Shown here piece by piece: positions 11,125-20,739 of a DNA stretch of 64,000 bases. Source of the stretch: Chenopodium formosanum (Eukaryota > Streptophyta > Magnoliopsida > Caryophyllales > Amaranthaceae); assembly GCA_024500155.1 (NCBI GenBank), contig CM044869.1, forward strand, positions 49,989,898-50,053,897, in the 5' to 3' direction. Position 1 is the first letter of the stretch, and each line of letters opens with the position of its first letter. The position numbers and the translations under genes were made by a program. The notes below the pieces were generated by a model. It saw only the letters and a list, made by a program, of their open reading frames with translations. It ran no database searches and was not told the DNA's origin.

Positions 11125-11305
11125 AGATTACAGAAATTTTAATATGATATTTCTTTTAAAGATAGTTTGAATTATAGTAATTTGATTGTAGATTGAAGTT
11201 GTTTGCTGAGCATTGTGCACGAGAATTCCCGTTTATATAATAGCTTAGCATTGAATATTCGAATCATAGCACATGGATTTTTCCATTAGTTGATTGTAGC
11301 TTAAG

Positions 11306-11316
11306 CTGCTACTAGC
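11306..11316 (+). repeat. Target-site duplication of the LINE, left copy
   Basis: CTGCTACTAGC, repeated exactly at 34847-34857 after the LINE poly-A tail. Confidence 0.92.
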
Positions 11317-11475
11317 CTTAGATAATGTAATCAATGATGAACAAGTCCCTTGCCTAGGGTTTTCTCTCGTCCCTCGACTAGGGCTGTTTGGTGTAGTACT
11401 GTTTTTGAGTGAGTTTTTTCATTGATTTTCCCTTTAATTTCCCCTGTTCTTTCCTCTCTCTTCTCTGATTTTGCC

Positions 11476-12810
11476 ATGGAACTAAATTTGCTTGAGGAGA
11501 AATTGCGCTTGACAGAAGAGGAGGATAAGGTTATTGGAGATGATTCTGATACTTGTGTTAATAAGGATACAAAGGCCCAAATTTCATTGACGCTGGTAGG
11601 CAAGCTTCTAACAACGAGACCCTTCAATGTCGAGGCGATGGGAAAAACGCTATTGAATGTGTGGAAGATAAAGGACAATGTCGCCATTAGAATGGTGGAA
11701 ACTAATCTGTTCGTTTTCCAATTCTTTAGCGAGGATGACAAACAAAGGGTCTTGGAGGGATGCCCTTGGTTTTTTGATAAGGAATTGCTATTATTGACTG
11801 AGATTCTTGGCAGCAAACAACCATCAGAGGTGCGGTTTGCTACCTCTTCCTTTTGGCTAAGAATCAGAGATATTCCGTTTAATAAAAGAACACCAGACTT
11901 TGCATACGAGATTGGTGAACACCTTGATTGCTTCCTAGAATTTGATGATGCTGATCCTCTTGGTTGGGATGAATACTTGAGAGTTAAAATCCTTATTAAC
12001 ATTCACAAACCCTTGCGCAGGGGAATTAAAATTGCTAATGGTACCCAATCCTCGAAATGGTGTAGCATACAATATGAAAGGCTGGCAGACTTCTGCTATT
12101 ACTGTGGCAGGATGGACCACACTAACGTTGAATGTCAATTTATTGAAGAGGAAGAGGTGAAAAATGGAGTAGTGTATGAATATGGGCCATGGCTCAGTGC
12201 GTCCCCTAAGAAGCCTTCCCATTTCTCAATTTTTGATCGTGAAAGGGAGAAATCTTGGCTTTCAAAATTTAAAGCAAACTCTGTCACAAAATTACCAGGC
12301 TACAACGATCCTCTTGTGGTGCGGAAGAAAGCCCCTAGTGCTGCCCGCAAATTATCCTTCTCTGCCAATGGGAGTACGGAGTATGTTGGCATAGAAAGGG
12401 AGATCCAACCACAGGCATTATCCCCGCAAGTTGCTGTGATTAAGGAGAAAGAAGCGTGTGTGGTTCACAAGGATCAGACCCTCACCACTCTAGACTCTGC
12501 TTCCCAAAATGCTACACCTTTACCTATGATTTTTGATCTTCCACCCCCAATTCAGAATGTGTGTCCCGAGACTAAGAAAGGAGAAGGTGGCTACTCTGGG
12601 AGAACATGGAAACGGCGTGACAGGGATTTTGATATATCTATGGAAGAGCAGAAGATTCTCTCTGGTAAAAGGAAGCAAGATGATAATTCTGAAGAAGTGG
12701 ACGTTCGTGAGGCCTTGGTTGGAAAGAAGTTCAGAACTACCCCTGCATTGTCTCATCATTCTACCAGTTTGGTGGAGGTTGACATGGCTCAACCCCGCCC
12801 TCAACAATGA
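11476..12810 (+). CDS. LINE ORF1: DUF4283-like domain with CCHC zinc knuckle
   Basis: Intact frame of 444 amino acids from the ATG at 11476 (the frame extends 18 codons upstream, but MELNLLEEKL is the natural start). Residues ~30-190 match the plant retroelement DUF4283 pattern, with TTRPFNVEAMGKTLLNVWK, VFQFFSEDDKQRVLEGCPW and a LRIRDIPFN block. Residues ~207-220 form a zinc knuckle, C-x2-C-x4-H-x4-C (CYYCGRMDHTNVEC). The last 200 residues are hydrophilic and low in motif content. By family knowledge this is the RNA-binding chaperone that packages LINE RNA. The stop TGA overlaps the ATG of ORF2 in ATGA, suggesting translational coupling or reinitiation. This frame is open while ORF2 is broken. 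Confidence 0.88.
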   Translation: MELNLLEEKLRLTEEEDKVIGDDSDTCVNKDTKAQISLTLVGKLLTTRPFNVEAMGKTLLNVWKIKDNVAIRMVETNLFVFQFFSEDDKQRVLEGCPWFFDKELLLLTEILGSKQPSEVRFATSSFWLRIRDIPFNKRTPDFAYEIGEHLDCFLEFDDADPLGWDEYLRVKILINIHKPLRRGIKIANGTQSSKWCSIQYERLADFCYYCGRMDHTNVECQFIEEEEVKNGVVYEYGPWLSASPKKPSHFSIFDREREKSWLSKFKANSVTKLPGYNDPLVVRKKAPSAARKLSFSANGSTEYVGIEREIQPQALSPQVAVIKEKEACVVHKDQTLTTLDSASQNATPLPMIFDLPPPIQNVCPETKKGEGGYSGRTWKRRDRDFDISMEEQKILSGKRKQDDNSEEVDVREALVGKKFRTTPALSHHSTSLVEVDMAQPRPQQ

Positions 12811-14494
12811 GCACCTTATGTTGGAATTGCCGAGGGCTAGCAAGTCCTTGTGCAGTTCGAGCACTACGTAAGTGGTGCAACTCCCTTGTTCCTGATTTAC
12901 TTTTTTTGTCTGAAACATAAGTCAATAAACAAATTGCAGCAAATAATAAAAGTAGTTTTAGTTTTTCGTATGCTTTTGGTGTTAGTAGTATTGGTAGGTC
13001 CGGTGGCTTGTGTTTGTACTGGAATAATAATGTAGATTTTTCATTTTCTCTTTTTCGCAAAATCATATTTGTGGTGATGTCAAGACTAGCTCTGGGGTCT
13101 CCTGGCGCTTTATTGGATTGCATGGCTGGCCCGAAACAGGGAACAAAAACAAAACTTGGTCTCTCATTAAAAACTTGTGTGCTGATTTTGATGGACCAAT
13201 TTTGTTCGGGGGTGATTTTAATGAGATTTTATCATACGATGAGAAAGAAGGTGGGGTGGATAATGAGAGAGAGCTATGCCTGATTTCTGAGATACTCTTC
13301 GTGACTGTGATCTGTGGGACCTAAACTATGTGGGTCAGTGGTTTACATGGGAAAAAGGTTTGACTCTGCAGACCCTGATTAGATAGAGATTAGACCATTT
13401 TGTTGCCAATAGCTCATGGTTGAATCTTGCTCTTAATCCTGTGGTTGAAAATTTGGCCAGAATTAAATCTGATCATTCACCTATTTTTCTTAAGCTTGGT
13501 GCTCACAGAAAGAAGAAAAAAAAAAGAAAAAGAAGAGGTTTCGTTTTGAAACGTGCTAGCTCCTTGAGAATGATTGTGTTGAAGTTGTCCAGAGTGCATG
13601 GCGGGGTGTAGGGGGAAAAGTGGAGGAGCAGATTAAAAGTGTCACAAGGGAACTCCAAGTCTGGAGTAGAAGAAAATTTTAGGGCCTAGAAACTCATGTG
13701 GAAAAATTAGAGAAAGATCTTAAAGAAGCTCAAGGATATGAGGTGTCAGATCACTCTCTTGCTAGGTGCGCAGATATTGAGAAGAAGCTTGATGATCTAC
13801 ACGACAAACAGGAAGCTTACTAGTACCTGCACTCGAGGGCCTCAAAAATTAAGGATGGGGATCGAAACACCAAATATTTCCACCACAAAGAATCTCAGAG
13901 AAGGAGAAGGAACGAGATAATGGGTCTTTTTGATTCAGAGGGATCCTGGTGCGAGGAAGAAGCAGGGTTGGAGAAGATAGTACAGAATTTCTACCAACAA
14001 TTATTCACAGCCGGTACTCCGTCGGAAGATGCATGTGATAAAGTTCTAGAGTCTACCGAGCAGCTTATCACTCTTGAGATTAATGCCGAGCTCCTTAGGC
14101 TTTTCTCGAAAGATGAAATTTTGGCCGCCCTCAATCAGATGCACCCTTGTAAGGCCCCGGGACCCGACGGTATGCATGCAATATTTTTTCAAAAATTTTG
14201 GCATATTGTGGGTGATGATGTTTCTAGATTTGTTAGTAACGTTTTACAGGGTACTGAGTTTATTAGTCCTGTTAACTTCACTAACATTGTTCTTATCCCG
14301 AAGGTCAAATCCCCTACTGTGATGTCTGAGTTTAGGCCAATAGCTTTATGTAATGTATTGTATAAAATAGCTTCGAAAGCTCTTGTTATGAGACTTAAAG
14401 CTTTTCTCCCGGATATTGTTTCGGAGAATCAGAGTGCTTTCATTCCAGGGCGGCTTATCACTAACAATGCCCTTATTTCTCTTGAGTTGTTCCA
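12807..14494 (+). pseudogene. LINE ORF2 segment 1: endonuclease and start of RT
   Basis: Begins with ATG overlapping the ORF1 stop, and the first residues (CWNCRGLASPCAVRALRKW) are the typical start of the plant LINE endonuclease. A stop follows near 12917 and further frame changes occur up to 13920. Pieces of the apurinic-type endonuclease remain visible, including GGDFNEIL (13208 onward) and SDHSPIFLKLG. From 13920 the frame is open: NQMHPCKAPGPDGMHAIFFQKFWHIVGDD-type linker, then FRPIALCNVLYKIASKAL and QSAFIPGRLITNNALISLELF of the reverse transcriptase, where the Athila-type element interrupts it inside the LELFH codons. The pieces match the LINE remnant at 7240-10055. Confidence 0.85.
14490..14494 (+). 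repeat. TSD of the Athila-type element, left copy
   Basis: TTCCA, repeated at 30661-30665. Confidence 0.9.
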
Positions 14495-15863
14495 TGATAG
14501 GCGTGTCGCGTACCTAATAAAAATAACCGAACTAATTCTATTATGTAGTTGAGCAAGTAGGGGTTGAATCCCAAGAGACTAAGGACTAACTAATTAAACA
14601 GACTCAAATTAATACTAAGCAAGTAACCAATCAATATCGAGAAATCTATACTAGAACAACTACGAACTATCGAGTAGCAAAAATTATAATAATGAATTAA
14701 TCAAGAACAAAATACATCTAAGATTAAGTATTCCCACTAATATGAATCAATGCAATTGAACAATCCCTTTCCCTCAATTAAATCAATAAATATTCCACAA
14801 GACAAATGCTCCCTAAAACAATACTAAGAGTTTCTTTCGATCAACTAATAGCTTCCCTAACATGCAATCATACCTATTTTCATGGAATCATACATATTAA
14901 AGACATTAAGAACGACATCCTATAAGTCCTAGCAAGAACAATTAGCTATTTTCATGCATAAAAGCTCTTACTTTTAATTAGGGTTCTAAAATCAATTAAG
15001 AATCAACTTTCGTTGTAAACCTAATTACATTCAATAATACTATTTCTAGTTAATCATTGATAATAAAACCAACCCTAACAAAGAGGAATTATAAATTAAT
15101 TAAATTGGGAATCGGGAATTAATTGACACATCAATCCATATTAGGGTTCAACTTAACCCTAGATTATGAAACTACTCACACATGATAATAGAAATAGCAA
15201 GACAATTAATTAAAGAAAACATAAAAACAATAGAAATTAAAGAGAATAAGGAAAAGAAATCAATACTTGAAATTTAATATGAAATCTTCAATCTTCAAAG
15301 CAAAACCCTAGAAAGTATTGTAGAAGAACGTAGTACCAAAAAGCTCTAAAATAATGTATAAAAGTGATTAATAAAATACTATCTAAAACCTATTTATATG
15401 CTAGGAAAATAGTAGTAGTCTTTACTTAGGATTAGGACTCCTAAAATCCCAAAAATAGGGCTAATTTCGCCACTTAATCAAGAGGCCGCAACTAGGCTGC
15501 GGTACAAGGCCGCAAGCCGCAGTGAGGCTGCGGAGTAGGCTGCCAAACATGAGTTTGTTGCTCCTTTGTGAAGTTCGCCGCAGGCAAGCTGCGGGTAAGC
15601 CATGAAAACCGCAATCAAGCTGTGGCCTAGGCTACGTTGAAGCTTCTTGGATGCTAGAAACACTCCATATGAAGAATATCCCGCGTCCAAGTTGAATTCC
15701 ACGCAAATCGAGCCCTATTCCTATAAAAACAAAAATAAACAAACCGAGAAGAGCAATATTGAAATAGGAAGAATAATAACTCTAAAAGATTAGGAAAATG
15801 AAGAAAACACAATAAAATATGACCAAATATCACATATAAATCATGTATAATATCGTGTTATCA
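14495..15863 (-). repeat. Athila-type LTR (element 3' LTR)
   Basis: Starts TGATAGGCGTGTCGCGTACC and ends ATATCGTGTTATCA on the plus strand, paired with 29293-30660. It contains four copies of a 17-bp CCGC-N9-GCGG-like palindrome at 15486, 15517, 15578 and 15609. Confidence 0.95.
15486..15625 (-). repeat. Cluster of four 17-bp palindromes in the LTR
   Basis: Copies at 15486-15502, 15517-15533, 15578-15594 and 15609-15625, for example CCGCAACTAGGCTGCGG. Each has a 4-bp CCGC/GCGG stem (one variant ends GTGG) and a fixed 9-bp centre ending in AGGCT or AAGCT. The same four occur in the other LTR at 30284, 30315, 30376 and 30406. Confidence 0.85.
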
Positions 15864-15878
15864 AATTCCCCCAAGCTA
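15864..15878 (-). other. Polypurine tract of the Athila-type element
   Basis: On the minus strand AGCTTGGGGGAATTT directly abuts the 3' LTR, the expected plus-strand primer site for a minus-oriented element. Confidence 0.8.
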
Positions 15879-17495
15879 AACCCTTGCCCGTCCTCGAGTA
15901 AAGCAATGATTAAATAAATCAATACTTCACCCCAAAAACAATCAAAATCAAGAACAACCAATTCAAGGTAAATCCAACAAATATGCTTCAAAATCAACTA
16001 GTCTCATCCATCCAATCACTTATCCTCCTTAACAATTGTCAAATAGAGCAAACCACAAGAGCATATAGAATTCAAGACTAGTGCTCACACACTCGACTCT
16101 CATTTATGTGGCGAGTAAAAGATGTACTCGATCGCTCTCCATCCCAACCCCATCATGTGAACAATGCCCTCCCAACTCACGCACTCGTGTGTTTAAAAAA
16201 GACATACACTGAACCTAATAGTCGACTTGAAATATGTCAAGTCATTCCTTGCATTGATTAGTAACTACTTTCACATTCGCACAACTCTATGCACAAAGGT
16301 TGGAAGGTCTTTAAAGCTTGTAATGTAAGGTTAGGGTAAAAGGTAGAATAAATTTGGGAAAATGTGAAAGAAAAGCAATGCTTAAGGGAGCTAAAATCCT
16401 AACAAAACCAAGGTCAAAAATAAATAATGACCAATCATCTCTAACATAACTCAACTCCACCAAAAATTCACCAAACATAAATCCATTCATATCAAAAATT
16501 TCCAACACTTACAATTTCACTCATAAAAATATAACAACATAGAACTTGAGTGAATAAACAAACTTTGAACTCTTCAACTTGATTTTTCTTATTGAAACTC
16601 TTTTTTTTTTTTTTTTTTTTTCTTTTGATCAACCTTCACTTAGAACATTTGAACATTAAACAATTCCCCCCCCCCTTTTTTTAAAACTTCTTTTTTTTTC
16701 TATCATGCCTTATTTTTTCTCAAGAAATTCAACTTTCAAAATCATCAAAAATAAACCACAATCAAGAACAAATATCTTCTCAATACCACCCCAAATTGTG
16801 CAAATAAATAGCACACCACAAACTCCCTTACCTCACTCACTAATAGCTCCCCCAAGCCAAGCTTGGGACTAGTAACCAATGGAGCAAAATCGGCTTGTAA
16901 TGTGGCTAATAAACAACAAAAAGGTCATGGCAACAACATGGGTAGCAAGAAGGGAACAAATGTATCTAATTTCATATGAAGGCCACCTAAGAGAACAACG
17001 CCTTCGTCCTCCTCAATGTGCATAATAATGAGTCATAAAACACTACTTATAGTCGCAAACTAATACTCAAATTCATTAACATACCAGGAACTAAAACACA
17101 TTCCTCACCAAATCAACTAGTCAAGCACTATATTCACAGGCAGTTGGACAAAATTGACGCATGTTAAGGCATTCAAGCAATCAAATATCAAATCATGGCT
17201 AACCTATCCACAATACTCATCATCTTATACCAAGAATCAAAAAAAATTTCAAGTATGGGGCACAGGGAAGCATGATTTATCATTCACTGAAACGTATTTT
17301 TGGTTTTTTTTTTGTTTTTTTTTTCCAAAAGAAATAAAAGCTAAACTACTAAACAAAGGTGTATCGTGCGTACACAAGAATCTCCCCCCCCCCCCACACT
17401 TGAATCTTGCAATGTCCACATAGCAAAGGTAAAGTATAAAGACAAGTAAGGAGAGCAGATACTCACAAACCCTCATTGAGGGGGAAGAGGAGGGT
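15879..17495. other. Non-coding 3' interior of the Athila-type element
   Basis: AT-rich sequence with homopolymer runs (T run at ~16602-16621, C run at ~16667, T and C runs at 17300-17396). No supported gene. The region between the ORF-1-like gene and the 3' LTR is commonly long and non-coding in such elements. Confidence 0.55.
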
Positions 17496-18755
17496 TTAGA
17501 AACCCTTGAGACCGCAACCAAACACCAAAATCAGTGAAAGCCTTTGATAAAGAAGCCAATTGATCCTTGATTTCCTTCTGCTTGACTTTGATTTCATCAA
17601 CAGTCTTTGCACTTTTGTAAGTGCTTGTTCAATCGACATAGGAGAAACTCTAGCACTTTCAAGAGGAGATAATGAAACGGGTGGCTCGGGAGGCAATGGA
17701 GCTTGGTCTCTCAATGAAGAATGAGTAAAGGACCAATTATTCATATCCTTCAAAGACATTTGCTCAGGAGAGAGGAGTGCATCTTCGTCCTTATGAGTGC
17801 ACCAAAGGGTGGTGCCATCTTTCTTTTTCAACCAACTGGAGGGAATTTCTACAGCATCGATCCCATCTACAAAACCATCTCTTTTGAGTTCTTCATTATA
17901 TCCTAGATAAGTTGCAATGCGAGTGATAAACCCTACTTTCACAATTTTTCCTCCAGTAGTGTTATTATTGGCTACGTGTTGCAGTTGTTGAATGAAGAAG
18001 GCACCAATGTCTATAGGTTCAACATGAAGCATGTGATGGAGCACATATAACTCATCCTTACGAACCCTAATCCCTTCTTGTCGACCAAAACTTGTATTGG
18101 AAAACAACTTGACAGTATAACGTAGTGCAGGGTGGCGGACGGACGTAATAGAACTCCTATTTGAATCATATGTACCTTCACCAGTGAGGATCCGCCAAAG
18201 GTCATCTACATTCCATCTTATTAGGGTCATTCTCGAGCCACCACCCTGTAATCCAAGAGCCAAATAAAGATTATCCAAATTCCAAGTATGATCATTGTTG
18301 AATAGCCGAAAAATGATCTTAGTCTCGCCACTTGATGGGTTTGGGAATAATTGGACTTTTAGGGAGCTTAGGAATTCCAAAGTTGCTCTCTGTGATGTTG
18401 GGAACTTAGTCATGAGAAGGTTGCCCATCCCGACATTATCAAAAAGCAAACGAATATCATCCTCAATGTGTAAGGTTGTCAAAGTATCAAGGTCACCATA
18501 GCGTGTAGCAACGACTCCTCGCTTAAATAGCTGCTCATATTTCTCCTTATACTCTGCATCCCCATTAAAATCAATGTCAAAGTAATTGACGGCTTCATTG
18601 TTCTTGGCTCTAGTGATTGACGAGGTTGCTTTCTTGCCATTAGAGACGGATGAATTTCGCTTGGATGATGAACCTTTCTTTATAAGAGGTTGCCTTGCCT
18701 TAAGAGTGGAGTTATTAGTGTCGTTCTTTTGTCGAACACTTGAAGTGCGTGCCAT
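17496..18755 (-). CDS. ATHILA ORF-1-like protein
   Basis: Open frame of 419 residues between the integrase remnant and the 3' LTR in element orientation, the position of the extra ORF in Athila-type retrotransposons. It starts MARTSSVRQK with a Ser/Lys-rich, basic first ~60 residues and continues into a globular part with YKEKYEQLFKRGV, LLMTKFPTSQRATLEFLSS, KIIFRLFNNDHTWNLDNLYL-ALGLQ and HHMLHVEPIDIGAFF, the pattern I associate with the ATHILA ORF-1 / plant transposon protein families. The C-terminus after about residue 380 becomes basic and may follow a frameshift. The family's role is unknown. I see no signal peptide or clear membrane segment that would support an envelope role. It is intact although gag-pol is mostly gone. 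Confidence 0.7.
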   Translation of the reverse strand: MARTSSVRQKNDTNNSTLKARQPLIKKGSSSKRNSSVSNGKKATSSITRAKNNEAVNYFDIDFNGDAEYKEKYEQLFKRGVVATRYGDLDTLTTLHIEDDIRLLFDNVGMGNLLMTKFPTSQRATLEFLSSLKVQLFPNPSSGETKIIFRLFNNDHTWNLDNLYLALGLQGGGSRMTLIRWNVDDLWRILTGEGTYDSNRSSITSVRHPALRYTVKLFSNTSFGRQEGIRVRKDELYVLHHMLHVEPIDIGAFFIQQLQHVANNNTTGGKIVKVGFITRIATYLGYNEELKRDGFVDGIDAVEIPSSWLKKKDGTTLWCTHKDEDALLSPEQMSLKDMNNWSFTHSSLRDQAPLPPEPPVSLSPLESARVSPMSIEQALTKVQRLLMKSKSSRRKSRINWLLYQRLSLILVFGCGLKGF

Positions 18756-19062
18756 GAGAGAGTTTTTAAAAATAGAAGCAAATCACTACCAAGCACCACA
18801 ATTACAGTTTATACCACAATCTGCACCCACAATTACTCGACTATCCAATTATTTAGCCAAAAATCACAATACTCCCCACTTGAGCTTCAAAAATCAATTC
18901 AATCGGCAGAGTTTTCCAATGCAATAGTACCCACACATAATTTGAGCCAAATTCACAAACTAATTCGTCAATAATGTCATTGGTATCCAAAGATTGTGAA
19001 GCAAAACATACCATCCAAGAATTCGAACCCAAAACCCTTCAAGATAGCAATTAGATCTCGAC

Positions 19063-19067
19063 CGTAA
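19063..19067 (+). repeat. TSD of the copia element, left copy
   Basis: CGTAA, repeated at 27523-27527. Confidence 0.92.
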
Positions 19068-19857
19068 TGAAGGAATTATGTCTTCGATAAGTGCAATTAC
19101 TAGATATATCAAGGATCACTATTATGGAGATAATAAGTTCATTCTATTGGGGCGTCATCCTCTGTTGCTAGACTATGAGAGATGATCTTTGGGCTAGTCA
19201 AATAGCCCAAAGCCCTTTAGAATGGATCCTATATTGGTCACACAACAAGGGTATTGGGTTAAGCAAGTAAGAGGCCCATTGATGGGCCTCATGAGCAATT
19301 AACTAATCATGAATTGGATTAGGCTAGCATAGTTAGATTGGAATTAGGTTTTGGGCTTTTGACATGGGCTCTTATTTAGAGATGAGATCTATAAATAAGA
19401 TTCATGCCTAGGGTTTGTGAGATGTAGTCATAATTCACACACTGTGAATTTTGACATCAAGGCAACCAATCCCAAAACCCTAATCCTCTCTCTAACTCAC
19501 GGCTATCTCTCTCCTCCCCTCACGTTTGTACGGCCGCCCCTAAGGTGGTGGTTCGTGGTGGTTATCGTGGTGGTTCTTGGTTAGCATGTCGCTCTTCTCC
19601 GTAGAAGGTTGATAGAAGTGTTCTTTCGCGACTAACTAGCATTAGTGGAGGTCTTAACTTGTGCCCGTGGACCAAGTAGAGGAATCACGCTTGGGGTTCT
19701 TTATCTCCCTTTTTGTTCTTGCTCGATCGCACGTGGAATCACGCTTCAAAGGTACAATTATTTGTGCTTTATGTGTTATGCATTAGATCCTTGGATTAGG
19801 TACTATATGAATATGATTCATGTTATTTCCGCTGCGTAGTACCTATAAACTCCTACA
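19068..19857 (+). repeat. Copia 5' LTR
   Basis: Begins TGAAGGAATTATGTCTTCGA and ends AACTCCTACA. It contains a candidate TATA box (ATCTATAAATAAG near 19388) upstream of a GC-richer CCGCCCC/TGGTGG stretch. Confidence 0.95.
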
Positions 19858-19858
19858 G

Positions 19859-19872
19859 TGGTATCAGTTAGC
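19859..19872 (+). other. Copia primer-binding site
   Basis: TGGTATCAGTTAGC, one base after the LTR. The first nine bases match the 3' end complement of initiator tRNA-Met (TGGTATCAG), as in most plant copia elements. Confidence 0.85.
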
Positions 19873-20384
19873 CTATTGCATTTACGCATATTGCCAATAA
19901 TTCTTTGATAATCCACAATTTTAATTCAATTAGGAGGGAGAATATTTAATTATGGTTCAATTGTTACTTTTAATGTGATTAAACTTTTGGAATAGATTAA
20001 ATGCGATTTAATTATGCTCAAATAGCCATGAAGAGGACCGAACTAAGCCCTAATATGTTCGAAAATTTCGAGCCCTAGAACCCTAATTTCGAATATTTTC
20101 GAAAATCCTAGCCCTAAAATATGATTTTTGTGCTTGATTTTGATTTAATTCGATTTGTTTTATGTTTCATAATTTTAATTGGGTTGATTTATGCATAAAA
20201 ATGTTTTATGTATGATCATAGATTTAATTTTAAATGTTAGAATTAAATTGGGATTAATTTTATGATGAACCCTAATTTTAAAGTTGAATGTGATTTAATT
20301 TTAATCTTATGGACTGATTTAATTTAATTAGGATAAATGTTATTTTAATTAAATTAAAACACAAAAAAAAAAAAATTTATTTAA

Positions 20385-20735
20385 GGCCGGCAACCGCGGC
20401 TGGGTGGCGCAGCCACGGCGGCTGCCGACCAGGTGGCGGTCCAAGAGGGAGGGGAGGGAGGGCGGTGGTCCATGGTGGCTGTGGGCAGCAGCGTGCAACC
20501 GTTGCACGGCTGCTGCCGCGGCTGCCAGAGCTGGCGCTGCTGCTGCCTTGCGCGGCAGTGGCTGCTGCAAAGCAGCCAGCCACCGTGGCTAGCCTTGGCT
20601 GGCCACGCACGGTGGCCTGCAGCCCAGCAGAAGCAGCTCCACGCTGCTGCCCTTGTGGCAGTGGCTGCTGTCACGGCAGCCAGCCACCGTGGCTAGCTTC
20701 GGCTAGCCAACCACGGTGGCCGGCGTTGGTGGTTG
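20385..20735. other. GC-rich palindromic island in the copia leader
   Basis: About 350 bp of very GC-rich sequence inside an otherwise AT-rich element. It contains two related ~50-bp units (about 20571-20620 and 20676-20725), each with AGCCAGCCACCGTGGCTAGC followed by a second CCACGGTGGC-like half, giving short palindromes such as CCACGGTGG and GGCTAGCC. Frames appear on both strands only because GC-rich DNA lacks stops; I do not call any gene. It lies about 530 bp downstream of the 5' LTR, where packaging or dimerisation signals are expected. Confidence 0.7.
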
Positions 20736-20739
20736 CGGT

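Noticed and set aside
19645..19839. Identical 64-codon frame in both copia LTRs (also 27310-27504)
   Set aside because: Identity is due to LTR duplication; no domain and no independent evidence of coding.
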